A DNA stretch of 64,000 nucleotides from Nitrospirota bacterium (GCA_021825365.1 JAKAHR010000004.1:1-64000); one strand, 5' to 3'. Positions 15,377-24,736 are shown, counted from the first letter of the stretch. Made by a program: numbers and translations. The notes: generated by a model from the letters alone, not told the origin.

Positions 15377-16387
15377 ATGAAAGAGGCGATGGTATATGAG
15401 AGGCTCGATGGCGCAAACGTTCGCTGTCACCTCTGCGGCCATGCCTGCACCATCCGGGACGGACAGAGGGGTATCTGCGCCGTGCGCGAGAACCAGGGGG
15501 GCGTCCTCTACAGCCTGGTCTACGGCAAGGTGATCTCGATGAACGTCGACCCGATCGAAAAGAAGCCGCTTTTCCATGTCCTTCCCGGCTCGACGTCTCT
15601 TTCCATAGCAACGGTCGGCTGCAACTTCCGGTGCAAACACTGCCAGAACTACGAGATATCCCAATATCCCCGGGAGCGGAAGTTTTCGATCCCCGGCAGG
15701 GACGTTACCCCCGAAGACATCGCGGAGGCCGCTCTTCAGAACCGTTGCGAGAGTATTTCCTATACCTACACGGAGCCGACCATCTTCTTTGAATACGCAT
15801 ATGACTGCTCGCGTCTCGCCCGGGAAAAGGACCTGAAGAACATCTTCGTCAGCAACGGCTACACCGGCCCCGAGGCGGCCCGGCTCATCGCCCCCTATCT
15901 CACCGCCGACAATATAGACCTCAAGGGCAGTGATACGTTCTACCGGGATATCTGCGGCGCCAGGCTCGCTCCGGTGAAGGAAACGATCCGGCTGATGAAA
16001 GAGAGCGGCGTATGGGTCGAGGTGACGACCCTCATTATTCCCGACCTGAACGACTCTGAGAAGGACCTTTCCGATATCGCGGAATTCATCGCATCAGTCG
16101 ACCGGGCGATCCCTTGGCACGTGAGCCAGTTCCACCCCGCTTATCTGCTCACCGACAAGCCGGTGACGCCGGTGGCGACGCTGCGGAGGGCGACGGAGAT
16201 CGGCAGGAAGGCGGGGCTGAAGTACGTCTACGAGGGCAATGTCCCCGGTCAGGGCGGCGAAAACACCCTCTGCCCGTCGTGCGGGGAGACCCTGATCACG
16301 AGGTTCGGCTACCGGATACTCGAGAACAGGCTGAATGACGGACGCTGCCCGAAATGCGCGACAGTTATCGAAGGCATCTGGGCATAG
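15377..16387 (+). CDS. AmmeMemoRadiSam-type radical SAM enzyme
   Basis: 336 residues, relative of pyruvate formate-lyase activating enzyme (PflA/AmrS). The radical SAM motif CNFRCKHC gives Cys82, Cys86 and Cys89. The N-terminal CHLCGHACTIRDGQRGIC block (residues 17-34) and the C-terminal CPSCGE/CPKCA pairs (zinc-ribbon-like) are typical of the AmrS subgroup. In many genomes this gene sits with MEMO1 and AMMECR1 homologues, forming an uncharacterised three-protein system; neither is within this window. The start at 15377 is set by the family N-terminus; an internal ATG four codons on has GAGG close upstream and is the alternative if the mRNA is not leaderless. Substrate unknown. Confidence 0.9.
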   Translation: MKEAMVYERLDGANVRCHLCGHACTIRDGQRGICAVRENQGGVLYSLVYGKVISMNVDPIEKKPLFHVLPGSTSLSIATVGCNFRCKHCQNYEISQYPRERKFSIPGRDVTPEDIAEAALQNRCESISYTYTEPTIFFEYAYDCSRLAREKDLKNIFVSNGYTGPEAARLIAPYLTADNIDLKGSDTFYRDICGARLAPVKETIRLMKESGVWVEVTTLIIPDLNDSEKDLSDIAEFIASVDRAIPWHVSQFHPAYLLTDKPVTPVATLRRATEIGRKAGLKYVYEGNVPGQGGENTLCPSCGETLITRFGYRILENRLNDGRCPKCATVIEGIWA

Positions 16388-16410
16388 CGGGGCGTCCGGT
16401 CTGCGGCGGC

Positions 16411-17049
16411 CTACTGCTTCTTCAGATATTCCGAATAGTATTTGTCAGCGCAGTCGGGACACAGGCCGTGAGAGAACTCCGCCTCCGAGTGGTCGCGTAT
16501 GTACAGCTCTATCTGCTGCCAGTACCCTGCATCGTCCCGGATCTTCTTGCAGTGCGAGCAGATGGGGAGCAAGCCGCTCAGCAGCTTCACCCTGGAAAGG
16601 GCCTCCTGCAGCTCCCCGATCAGCTTCTCTCTTTCCGCCTGATATTGTTCCGCGGCCCGCCGCGCCCCGATAAGCTCCGCGCATTTGCCGATGGCGGCGG
16701 AGAGCTTCTCCATGTCCACCGGCTTGATCACATACTGATCGACTCCAACCTCAATCGCATCCATCATGTAGGGCGCATCGCTATGCGCAGTCGTTATAAT
16801 GATAGGCACATCACGGTCTAATGAGCGGATTTCGCGGGCCATCTTCAGGCCGTCCATGACCGGCATCCTGATGTCGGTCAGCACCACGTCAGGATGCTTC
16901 TCCCTGAACAGCGCCAGACCCTCATCGCCGTTTTCCGCGATATAGACCTCCCGCACCCTGCGCCGCAGAAACTGCTGGATCTCCAGCCGCGTGAACGCCT
17001 CATCTTCCACGTAGAGGACCGAGATGTCGCATTGCCGTAGTTCGTTCAT
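16411..17049 (-). CDS. response regulator with C-terminal double-CxxC domain
   Basis: 212 residues. Receiver domain at 1-120: acidic DE pair at 16-17, phospho-acceptor Asp59 in VVLTDIRMP, Lys109 in VIKPV. A coiled coil (~125-158) leads to a short module LLPICSHCKKIRDD (Cys164, Cys167), ending with CPDC (Cys197, Cys200) before KYYSEYLKK. The two CxxC pairs look like a metal site. This module is found at the C-termini of many receiver and sensor proteins, usually described only as a conserved extension. Its ATG overlaps the stop of the adjacent kinase (ATGA), so the two are almost certainly partners. Confidence 0.9.
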   Translation of the reverse strand: MNELRQCDISVLYVEDEAFTRLEIQQFLRRRVREVYIAENGDEGLALFREKHPDVVLTDIRMPVMDGLKMAREIRSLDRDVPIIITTAHSDAPYMMDAIEVGVDQYVIKPVDMEKLSAAIGKCAELIGARRAAEQYQAEREKLIGELQEALSRVKLLSGLLPICSHCKKIRDDAGYWQQIELYIRDHSEAEFSHGLCPDCADKYYSEYLKKQ

Positions 17050-19289
17050 GACTTTATTCCTCCTCTTGCCTGCGGCAGTTCTATAGTAAAGACCGCCCCC
17101 TGATCACTGTTTTCAGCGGTCAATCTTCCGCCCATGTGCTCCTCCACGATCACCTTGGACATATACAGGCCAAGGCCCGTCCCCTTTGCGGGGTCTTTTG
17201 TGGTGAAATAGGGCTCGAATATCCTGTCTATGACGCGCGGGTCGATCCCGCCCCCATTGTCACCTACCCGCATGATGACCCATTTGTCCCTGTTGCTGAA
17301 GTCAAAGGCCAGCCGGCCCTGCCCTGCATCGCCGGTGCGCTGCCGTCTCTCCAGGATCGCGTCCCGCGCGTTATTGATGAGGTTCAGGATAACGTGTTCG
17401 AACTCGTTGCGGAAGCCCGCTACCGTCTTCTCCGGGCACGGAATAATATCCTCTCCTTCCCTGAAGGTCTTCCCGTGCGTGACGCACCTCATCAGGAGGG
17501 CGATATCATTGGCCGCCAGCTGAGCGGAAAAGAGAGAGAATACCTCCCCGACGGCCTGCATGCAGTCAAACGGGGTCATCGACTTGTCCGGCTGGAAAAA
17601 CCCCCGGAAATCGTCTATGGTCTTGGACATGTGCTGTATCTGGGCCATCGCCTTCCTGACCACATTATCAAGGAATTCCCCGTCCAGCTCGCCATAATCC
17701 CGGGCGTCCTTCAGGTTTTGTATCATCAGCCCCAGGGCGTTGAGGGGCTGACGCCACTGGTGGGCGATGGCGCCCATCATCTCGCCCATGGCTGCCAGCT
17801 TGGACTGCTGCAAGAGGATCTCTTCGTTCTTTACCCGGGCGGCTATCTCCTCCTCCACCCTGCGCGCCAGGTTCCCGGTCAGGTCCTCCAGCTGGCGGGT
17901 CTTTTCCCGCAAGGCCTCCTCCGCCCGCTTGCGCTCGGTGATGTCCCTGATCACCCCCTCGACTCCCGCCGGATTGCCCGACTCATCCCGGAAGTACGCA
18001 CTGCTCACGGATACCGGCACCGATCTGCCGTCACGGCTGCGAAAGACCACTTCAAAGTCCTTGACGCTCCCCTCCCGGCGGATCCTCTCCAGCATGACGG
18101 ACCGCAATTCCGGCTGCTCCCACAGGAGGGTTATATTCGTGCCGAGCAGCTCATCAACGCTCCCGCATCCCACGAGCGAGGCCCCTGAGGGGCTCATGAT
18201 CGTTATGACGCCGTGCTCGTCGGTCCTGTAGTACGTGTCCCGGATATTTTCGATGATGGCGCGATACTTCTCCTCACTCTCCCGCAGGACCTGGGTGGCC
18301 GTTTCCCGGTTCTTCCATGAGCGATAGATAAACGCTGTTGCCAGGAGGGTGCTCACCAGGAACACCGCTGACAGAGCCGATGCGCCGATCGCCTCCCGTT
18401 TCCAGCCGACAAGATATTCAACCTTGGCGAGGCCTACGTTGACATAGAGCCGATGCTCCTCAATCTGCAGATAAGAAAACATCCGCTCCGTGCCGTCAAC
18501 CGTCCCATAGGCCGTATACGTCCCCTCTCTCCGGCCGGCCTTCATCAATCCGCGGAGCTGGGGGGATGCCAATTTCGTTCCGATCGTGCTTCCCGCCTCC
18601 CCTGGCTCGGGATAGCGGGCGACAAGCGCCAGACTGCTGTCGAAGAGGGCGATGACCCCGTGGTCTCCGACATTAATGGTGGAAAACGTCCTGATAAAGA
18701 ATCCCAGCGCGATGTTCGCGTATACCACCCCCCCAAAGGAGCCGTCCGGCCTGCTGAGGCGAAGGCCGAGGGGAAGGACCCATTTCCTGCTGATACGCGC
18801 ATGAACAGGCCTGGCGATGAACAGCTTCGCCTCAGGATTGTCCCGGGCATAGATAAAGAAATCACGATCAGAAAGGTCGACACGTGACCCGGGCTTCACG
18901 CCGAGCCCATAGATAACCATGCCTTTTTCATCCGTGGCGCGCAGGCTGTCGACCTCCGCCAGCCGCGCCTGCTCCCGTGCCATAAACGCGGTGAGCATAT
19001 GACTGTCGATCTGCCCCGTACTACTCTGCCTCCTGTATTCGTCCGCAACAGAGAACAATGCCAGCTCACTCTTGCCGATGACCGCCGAAATGGTCCCCTC
19101 CAGCACCTTTGTCATGTTCTGGGTCGTGATGGCCGCCTGCTCCCGGGCATTCCGATACGTCCCTCTCAGCAGATACCCCACAAGCAGGATCATGAAGATC
19201 GCGGCACAGAGCCAGCAGCAGGAGAGCCACACCCCTACGGCAGCGGATGGCTTCCGCTTCTCCGGCGCGCCGTTCTTCCGTTCATGCAT
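17046..19289 (-). CDS. membrane sensor histidine kinase (Cache-PAS-HisKA-HATPase)
   Basis: 747 residues. TM helix at ~20-42, extracytoplasmic double-Cache-like sensor (~45-300: LSDRDFFIYARDNP, FGGVVYANIAL), second TM (~303-322), one PAS domain with PAC motif (~335-455), coiled coil, then a kinase core. The H-box GAIAHQWRQPLNAL puts the phospho-acceptor at His510. N-box NLINNARDA (~636), G1 DNGGGI (~677), F-box FEPYFTTK, G2 GTGLGLYMSK (~703). HQWRQP is the H-box of the family-4 kinases. There is no receiver domain, so phosphate should pass to the overlapping response regulator. The kinase core is nearly identical to that of the gene upstream, indicating tandem duplication. The signal is unknown. 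Confidence 0.93.
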   Translation of the reverse strand: MHERKNGAPEKRKPSAAVGVWLSCCWLCAAIFMILLVGYLLRGTYRNAREQAAITTQNMTKVLEGTISAVIGKSELALFSVADEYRRQSSTGQIDSHMLTAFMAREQARLAEVDSLRATDEKGMVIYGLGVKPGSRVDLSDRDFFIYARDNPEAKLFIARPVHARISRKWVLPLGLRLSRPDGSFGGVVYANIALGFFIRTFSTINVGDHGVIALFDSSLALVARYPEPGEAGSTIGTKLASPQLRGLMKAGRREGTYTAYGTVDGTERMFSYLQIEEHRLYVNVGLAKVEYLVGWKREAIGASALSAVFLVSTLLATAFIYRSWKNRETATQVLRESEEKYRAIIENIRDTYYRTDEHGVITIMSPSGASLVGCGSVDELLGTNITLLWEQPELRSVMLERIRREGSVKDFEVVFRSRDGRSVPVSVSSAYFRDESGNPAGVEGVIRDITERKRAEEALREKTRQLEDLTGNLARRVEEEIAARVKNEEILLQQSKLAAMGEMMGAIAHQWRQPLNALGLMIQNLKDARDYGELDGEFLDNVVRKAMAQIQHMSKTIDDFRGFFQPDKSMTPFDCMQAVGEVFSLFSAQLAANDIALLMRCVTHGKTFREGEDIIPCPEKTVAGFRNEFEHVILNLINNARDAILERRQRTGDAGQGRLAFDFSNRDKWVIMRVGDNGGGIDPRVIDRIFEPYFTTKDPAKGTGLGLYMSKVIVEEHMGGRLTAENSDQGAVFTIELPQARGGIKS

Positions 19290-22200
19290 AACCCGAACTC
19301 CCGATCTCGATAATAAAGACAGCCCCCTGGCCGCTGTTCCGGGCAGTGAGCGTCCCGTGCAGATGGTCTTCCATAATTACCCGGGACATATAGAGGCCGA
19401 GCCCCGTGCCTTTTGCCGGGTCTTTCGTGGTGAAGTACGGCTCGAAGATCCTGTCGATTATCTGAGGGGAGATGCCGCCTCCATTGTCGCTCACCTCGAT
19501 GACGAGCCTGCCGTCCTCATGACGAAAGTCAAAGACGATGAGTCCCCTCTCCGCCCTTCCCATCAGGCCGCTCTCCCGCCGCGTCAGGATCGCCTCCCTG
19601 GCGTTGTTCACCAGGTTCATGATCACATGTTCGAACTCGTTGCGGAAACCCCTGATGGTCATGTCCGGACACACCGCGATGTCCTCCACCCTATCGAAAG
19701 ACTTCCCCTGGTCGCGGCATGTCATCCTGAAATCGGTATCGCTCGCGGACAACTGTGCCGACAGCAGGGACAACACTTCTCCCACGGACTGCACGGCGCC
19801 AAAGACCGTCTCTTCCTTATCGGGCTGGAAGAAGTTCCTGAAATCATCGATCGTCTTTGACATGTGCCTGATCTGGGCCATGGATTTTTGGACCGTCTCT
19901 TCCAGGTACTCCCTGTTCAACTCGCCGTAGGTGTGGGCATCCCGCAGGTTCTGCACGATCAGAGCAAGGGCGTTCAGGGGCTGGCGCCATTGATGGGCGA
20001 TGGCGCCCATCATCTCGCCCATCGCGGCGAGCTTCGACTGCTGCAGCAGGATCTGCTCGTTCTTCACCCGGGCGGTGATCTCCTCTTCCACCCTCCGTGC
20101 CAGATTCGCGGTAAGGTCCTCAAGCTGCCGCGTCTTTTCCTGCAGGGCCTGTTCCGCACGCTTATGCTCGGTAATGTCGGCATGCGTGCCGGCCATTCGA
20201 AGGGGCTTTCCGTCTGCCGTCCATTCCGCCACCTTGCCGCGGTCATGGACCCATATCCAGTCTCCGTTCTTGTGTCTCATACGGCACTCACAGTCGTACA
20301 ACTCCGTCTCGCCCTGAAAATGCCTCCGCAGCAGCTCATTCGAGAGCTGCAAATCATCAGGATGGCACAGATCGATCCATGTCTGTATGCTGACCGGGGA
20401 GAGCTCTTCGATCGTGTAACCGGCGATCTCCGCCCATCGCTCGTTGAACACCGTCTCTCCGGTCTGAATATGCCAGTCCCAAAGACCGATGTCAGTGCCC
20501 CTGATCACCAGATCAAACCGTTTCTCGCTCTCCCGCAGGTCCTCCTCCATGCGTCTGCGCTCCGTGATATCGCGGATGGCCGCGATATGGACGGGCTTCG
20601 CCTCCTTCATAAAAAAACGTCCGGTAATCTCCACCGGAAATATCGTGCCGTCCTTCTTCCGGTGCCAGCGCAGAGGAATCGTGACGACGGAGTCAGAGGC
20701 AGGCGACGTCTCACGAGTCACTTTTGCTGTCAGTTCCGGCTCTGCCGACAGGTCGCTGTTCTTCATGTTCAACAGCTCGTCGCCGTCATAGCCATACATC
20801 GCGCAAGCCGCCCGATTGACCTTGATTATCCGGCCTGTCAGATTGTCGATCAGAAACAGGGCGTCCGATTCAGCCTCAAACAGCTGCCGGTAATTCTCCT
20901 CGCTTTCCTTCAGTTCCCGCGTGCGTTCCTCCACCCTCTGCTCCAGGGTGGCATTCATCACGTGCAGCTCATGAAACTGCAGGGAAAGAGCCTGTGTCAT
21001 ATCGCGGAAATTCCCGATCAGGCGCTCGGATTCCGCAATCCTCGTCTCAGGCCAGAAGACCGTGCCGCCGGTTGTCACCTTCTCCGGAAGATGAGTCGAA
21101 ATCTCGGCGACCCCCGCAAGCGAACGCGTGATCATCCGACTAAGGCCGTATGACAGCCCGAGGCCGCACAGCAGGATGACGAATACCCTCCACAGATCGG
21201 CCGCATATTTTCTGTAGAGCCGTTCCTGGAAGGGCGCTGTCGGCTGCTCCAGTACCAGCTTCCACTCGGACAGGGATCCGATGGCGGCCTCCTTGATATA
21301 CATCCCCCTCCTCCACCTCTCAGACTTCGTCACGTTCTTTGCCGATACCGGGAGCCACAGGAGCTCACCGCCTTCCATCCGGGTGAGTGTCCCGCCCTCG
21401 CGCCTGAAGTCGTCCTGCGTCCTGAGATCGCTCCTGCTCGATACGATGACCTTCCCATTGCCGTCGAGAAGAAGGAAGCCCAGGTCCGGCAAGACCTGGC
21501 TTTTCGTCAGCCTTGCGATGCTTGTCTGTACGCTGTTCAGATCGAGGACGCCCGCGACGAAGCCGGAGAATTCGCCGCCCGCGACGACCGGCACGATGGC
21601 GGCCACAATCGGCCGGGGCGGCCCGATCCTTGATATCATCACCTCGGTGAGCATCGGCTTGAGGGTCTTCCGGATGACCGGGAAGAAGGGGCGGTCCCGA
21701 TAGCTCTTTCCTATGACCTTCCGCCCCGTCTCATCGACAGCAGGGCAGAAGGCAACGCTCGTGCCTTTCTTGTCCATAATCCCTATCCTCAGGTAGTCCT
21801 TGTCCGAACCTACTTCCTGCTCAAGGATGGTCTGCATCCTGGAAGCCGGCCTGTTTGCCGCTTCGCCCGCGATATAGACAAGCCTCCTGACATGCACCTG
21901 CAGCCAGTCATCGAGTTGACTGGTAACGCGTTCGCCCGCCAGGGTGAAGGCCTTTTGGATCGCCTGGTCGGTCTCGGACGTGTCGGCCCGGACGCTGACG
22001 GTCATGAAGACGAGAGACGGTCCGAGGACAAAGAGCGTCAGGGTGTTGAAGATGATCTCCGCATAGGAAAACCTCGTCTCCGGTCCACGGGAGAACCGGA
22101 CAAGGGTAAGGATGATGAAGAGCAGTCTTGCGATCACGGCATTGAATATCCCGTTGACCGCCTGCTTGAGCATCGTCACCAAAGAATTGTCAGTCGTGAC

Positions 22201-22560
22201 ATGCATAAGCCCGCTGTAGAACAGGAACACCAGCGGCATGCCGATGCAGATCCAGTAGACCGCATCGGCAAGGACAAGACCCATCTTCTTCCGATGGCTG
22301 AGCAGGCCCGTCACCAGGACCTCTGCTGTCACGATAATTATTGCGTAGGGGTGGTTCCAAAGCAGGTAGGTGATGCTGCTGACGGCGGCCGCCGAGACGA
22401 CACCCCACCTGAGGCCGAGAAGCTGCAGGATAAGCATCGAGAAGATGCTGCCGAAGATGAGCCGGATATCGAAGAACAGCTCGAGCCCGAAATAATTGCC
22501 GGCCAGGCCGCACAGGACAAGCGCGGTAAACAGCAGCAGGTGCCTGGCACCCTCCTTCAT
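19282..22560 (-). CDS. large membrane sensor histidine kinase (two PAS domains)
   Basis: 1092 residues from the chosen ATG. The N-terminal ~200 residues hold about six hydrophobic helices, similar in layout to 5TM/6TM integral sensor modules. An extracytoplasmic Cache-like domain follows (DYLRIGIMDKKGTSVAFCP in two parts; FSGFVAGVLDLN), then a further TM, two PAS/PAC domains, and a core with H-box AIAHQWRQPLNAL (His856 here), N-box NLVNNAREA, G1 DNGGGI and G2 GTGLGLYMSR. The ATG at 22560 (MKEGARHL) is preferred over an in-frame ATG 14 codons upstream because the hydrophobic segment starts here. It overlaps the second kinase by 8 bp. Two paired 10-bp palindromes lie 80 bp upstream. Confidence 0.92.
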   Translation of the reverse strand: MKEGARHLLLFTALVLCGLAGNYFGLELFFDIRLIFGSIFSMLILQLLGLRWGVVSAAAVSSITYLLWNHPYAIIIVTAEVLVTGLLSHRKKMGLVLADAVYWICIGMPLVFLFYSGLMHVTTDNSLVTMLKQAVNGIFNAVIARLLFIILTLVRFSRGPETRFSYAEIIFNTLTLFVLGPSLVFMTVSVRADTSETDQAIQKAFTLAGERVTSQLDDWLQVHVRRLVYIAGEAANRPASRMQTILEQEVGSDKDYLRIGIMDKKGTSVAFCPAVDETGRKVIGKSYRDRPFFPVIRKTLKPMLTEVMISRIGPPRPIVAAIVPVVAGGEFSGFVAGVLDLNSVQTSIARLTKSQVLPDLGFLLLDGNGKVIVSSRSDLRTQDDFRREGGTLTRMEGGELLWLPVSAKNVTKSERWRRGMYIKEAAIGSLSEWKLVLEQPTAPFQERLYRKYAADLWRVFVILLCGLGLSYGLSRMITRSLAGVAEISTHLPEKVTTGGTVFWPETRIAESERLIGNFRDMTQALSLQFHELHVMNATLEQRVEERTRELKESEENYRQLFEAESDALFLIDNLTGRIIKVNRAACAMYGYDGDELLNMKNSDLSAEPELTAKVTRETSPASDSVVTIPLRWHRKKDGTIFPVEITGRFFMKEAKPVHIAAIRDITERRRMEEDLRESEKRFDLVIRGTDIGLWDWHIQTGETVFNERWAEIAGYTIEELSPVSIQTWIDLCHPDDLQLSNELLRRHFQGETELYDCECRMRHKNGDWIWVHDRGKVAEWTADGKPLRMAGTHADITEHKRAEQALQEKTRQLEDLTANLARRVEEEITARVKNEQILLQQSKLAAMGEMMGAIAHQWRQPLNALALIVQNLRDAHTYGELNREYLEETVQKSMAQIRHMSKTIDDFRNFFQPDKEETVFGAVQSVGEVLSLLSAQLSASDTDFRMTCRDQGKSFDRVEDIAVCPDMTIRGFRNEFEHVIMNLVNNAREAILTRRESGLMGRAERGLIVFDFRHEDGRLVIEVSDNGGGISPQIIDRIFEPYFTTKDPAKGTGLGLYMSRVIMEDHLHGTLTARNSGQGAVFIIEIGSSGYA

Positions 22561-22641
22561 AGGGGCTTCTCGTGCAGCGCGCACAGGGCAACCGGAGCGC
22601 ATGCATGTTGTCCGGCTTCGAACATCGACTGATTCCTCTCT

Positions 22642-22661
22642 CCGTATGCGGCCGTATACGG
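22642..22661. promoter_or_regulatory. tandem 10-bp palindromes upstream of the kinase operon
   Basis: CCGTATGCGG (22642-22651) is followed directly by CCGTATACGG (22652-22661), the second a perfect palindrome and the first with one mismatch. They are 80 bp above the kinase start in a 277-bp gap that holds no gene. They could be a dimer-of-dimers operator. No convincing promoter was found beside them; a TACAAT lies about 30-40 bp further up on the minus strand without a good -35. Confidence 0.45.
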
Positions 22662-22837
22662 CTTCAGCGGCAGACAGGCTCCGCTACTTTCATTGTAGTA
22701 GCAGGAGGGGGGCTTGCATAGATCTCCATGCTGCACAGAAGAGGGCCGATATGCATACACCGCCACGAAGGAAGGCGGGCATTTCGGGGGAAGAGCTGCA
22801 ACCAGCCGTGCAGGAGATGTTTATGAGGGAGGCGGTA

Positions 22838-23935
22838 TTACAGGAGAACGAGGTTGTCCCGGTGGATCGCCTCGTCGGAATACTTGTACCCCAGGGCCTT
22901 TTCGATCTCGGAGGTCTTCTTCCCCCTGATCTTTTGCAGGTCAGAAGATGCGTAGTTGGTAATGCCCTTGGCGATGCGCCTGCCCTTCTGGTCCGTGCAA
23001 TAGACCGCATCGCCCACCTCAAACTCACCCGCAACCGACACGATGCCGGTCGGCAGGAGGCTCCTGCCCATGCCGGTGATCGCCCTGACCGCACCGTCGT
23101 CCAGGACGACCGTGCCATGGGCCCTGCTGCTGTAGGCGATCCATCCCTTGCGGTGCGAGATCCTTCCGCAGGTCGCGCTGAAGACGGTCCCGCTGGGTTT
23201 CCCACCGACCAGTCCCGGCAGGAGTCCCTTCTTCCTTCCGTTGATGATGTGCACGGGAATGCCGTGCGCAACCGCCCTCTTGGCTGCGAGGACCTTTGAA
23301 TACATGCCGCCGGTGCCGACGACGCTGCCTGCGCCGCCTGCCAGTTTCTCGATCTCCGGCGTGATCTCTTCAACACAGGGGAGCAGAGGCGCATCCGGGG
23401 CTATCCTCGGGTCTCCGCTATACAGACCGTCGACATCCGAGAGGATGATGAGCCGCTCCGCCTCCACGAGAACGGCCACCAGGGCCGCGAGACTGTCGTT
23501 ATCGCCGAACTTTATCTCCTCCGTGGCGACTGTATCGTTTTCATTGATGACCGGTACGACGCGGTAGGAAAGGAGGGTGAGCAGGGTGTTCTTCGAGTTG
23601 ATGTACCTTTTCCTGTCGGAGAAGTCCTCCTGGGTGAGCAGCACCTGGGCGACCGTGATCCCGAAATCGCCGAAGCCCCGTTCGTAGGCCCACATGAGAC
23701 CGGACTGGCCGACAGCTGCCGCAGCCTGTTTCAGCCGTATGTCTTTCGGCTTCTCCCTGAGGCCGAGCTTCTTCATGCCGGCGGCGACGGCGCCTGAGGA
23801 GACAAGAACCACGTCGTAGCCGGAAGCCCTGACGTCAGCGACATCCGAAGCGATGGCCGAGATACGCTTCGTATGGAGACCCTCCTTGTCGCCCGCGAGG
23901 ATATTGCTGCCGATCTTGACTACAATGCGCCTCAT
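22838..23935 (-). CDS. proB: glutamate 5-kinase
   Basis: First step of proline synthesis: ATP-dependent phosphorylation of glutamate to gamma-glutamyl phosphate. 365 residues, two-domain type. The amino-acid-kinase domain (1-255) shows VVKIGSNILAG, VSSGAVAAGM, VVPVINENDTVATEEIKFGDNDSLAA and VGTGGMYSKVLAAKRA. The C-terminal PUA domain (~275-365) contains AHGTVVLDDGAVRAI and GEFEVGD. proA is not next to it. Transcribed leftward; 126 bp separate its start from the REC-PilZ stop. Confidence 0.97.
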   Translation of the reverse strand: MRRIVVKIGSNILAGDKEGLHTKRISAIASDVADVRASGYDVVLVSSGAVAAGMKKLGLREKPKDIRLKQAAAAVGQSGLMWAYERGFGDFGITVAQVLLTQEDFSDRKRYINSKNTLLTLLSYRVVPVINENDTVATEEIKFGDNDSLAALVAVLVEAERLIILSDVDGLYSGDPRIAPDAPLLPCVEEITPEIEKLAGGAGSVVGTGGMYSKVLAAKRAVAHGIPVHIINGRKKGLLPGLVGGKPSGTVFSATCGRISHRKGWIAYSSRAHGTVVLDDGAVRAITGMGRSLLPTGIVSVAGEFEVGDAVYCTDQKGRRIAKGITNYASSDLQKIRGKKTSEIEKALGYKYSDEAIHRDNLVLL

Positions 23936-24061
23936 CCGTGCATCTGTCCCGACTCTGTCATTATCGAAGTATCGAAAAAGCCGAAATCCGCCATAATGGC
24001 ACGATTATACCGCACCTGCTTCCGCAATGTCATTAACCGGCCGCGAAGGACGGCTCCGGCA

Positions 24062-24736
24062 TCAGGTGCGGCGCCCGCTGTTTTTGATGAAGTCCTCAAT
24101 GAGCCGCGTCGCCCGCAGACCGGGGTCCACAAACCGCACCCCGTACCGGCGCAGGCTGGAAGAAACCGGCACGACCCGCACGACCTCCGCGTCGACCGTA
24201 ACCGGCCGGTCAAGCACAAAGGAGCACTGCAGCCTGTCCCCGGTCTGGAGCACCTTGCCGGTTTCCAAAAGCATTCCGGAACTGCTCACGTTGCAGGAGA
24301 CGGCAAAAAAATAATAGCCGTTGATATGCCCCTGAACGTCGACCCTGATGATCTCCCTCAGGCCGCCCCTCTCGGGGATGTGCACGAGGATCGAAATCCT
24401 GGAAAGCAGCAGCGCCGGATCTATGGGCAGGGGGATGACCGCATTGGCTCCGCGACTCAGGCATCGCTCCATGACGACAGGGTCCGGGGAGGATATGATG
24501 ATAAGGGAGACCTTTCGGAGACGTCTGTCAGCGCGTATCGCTTCGCATAATTCGTCCCCGGCCATCTTCCGCATATCCAGGTCCGCGATGATCAGGTCCG
24601 CCTTCTCTTTCCGGTGGAGCCGCAGTATATCTTCGGATGAAGCGGCGGAAAGGATACTGATGTCCTTTCGCGAAAGGATGGTTTCATCGCCCGGCAGGGC
24701 CTTTCTCAGGTCAGTCGTTGTTATGATCTTCTTCAT
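24062..24736 (-). CDS. receiver-PilZ protein (c-di-GMP binding)
   Basis: 224 residues. The N-terminal ~120 residues are receiver-like, with LIIADLDM placing a likely phospho-Asp near residue 52; the usual early acidic pair is replaced (TTTDL), so phosphorylation is uncertain. The C-terminal half is a PilZ domain with both c-di-GMP motifs intact: RxxxR in REIIR (~128-132) and NxSxxG in NVSSSG (~147-152). PilZ effectors control motility, pili or polysaccharide output. Monocistronic and divergent from the DUF4139 gene. Together with the MshEN-domain protein at 3.5-4.2 kb it points to active c-di-GMP signalling. Confidence 0.9.
   Translation of the reverse strand: MKKIITTTDLRKALPGDETILSRKDISILSAASSEDILRLHRKEKADLIIADLDMRKMAGDELCEAIRADRRLRKVSLIIISSPDPVVMERCLSRGANAVIPLPIDPALLLSRISILVHIPERGGLREIIRVDVQGHINGYYFFAVSCNVSSSGMLLETGKVLQTGDRLQCSFVLDRPVTVDAEVVRVVPVSSSLRRYGVRFVDPGLRATRLIEDFIKNSGRRT

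Noticed and set aside
22603-22837. Small genes in the gap between proB and the kinase
   Set aside because: Short frames only, no ribosome site, no motif; the gap appears regulatory.
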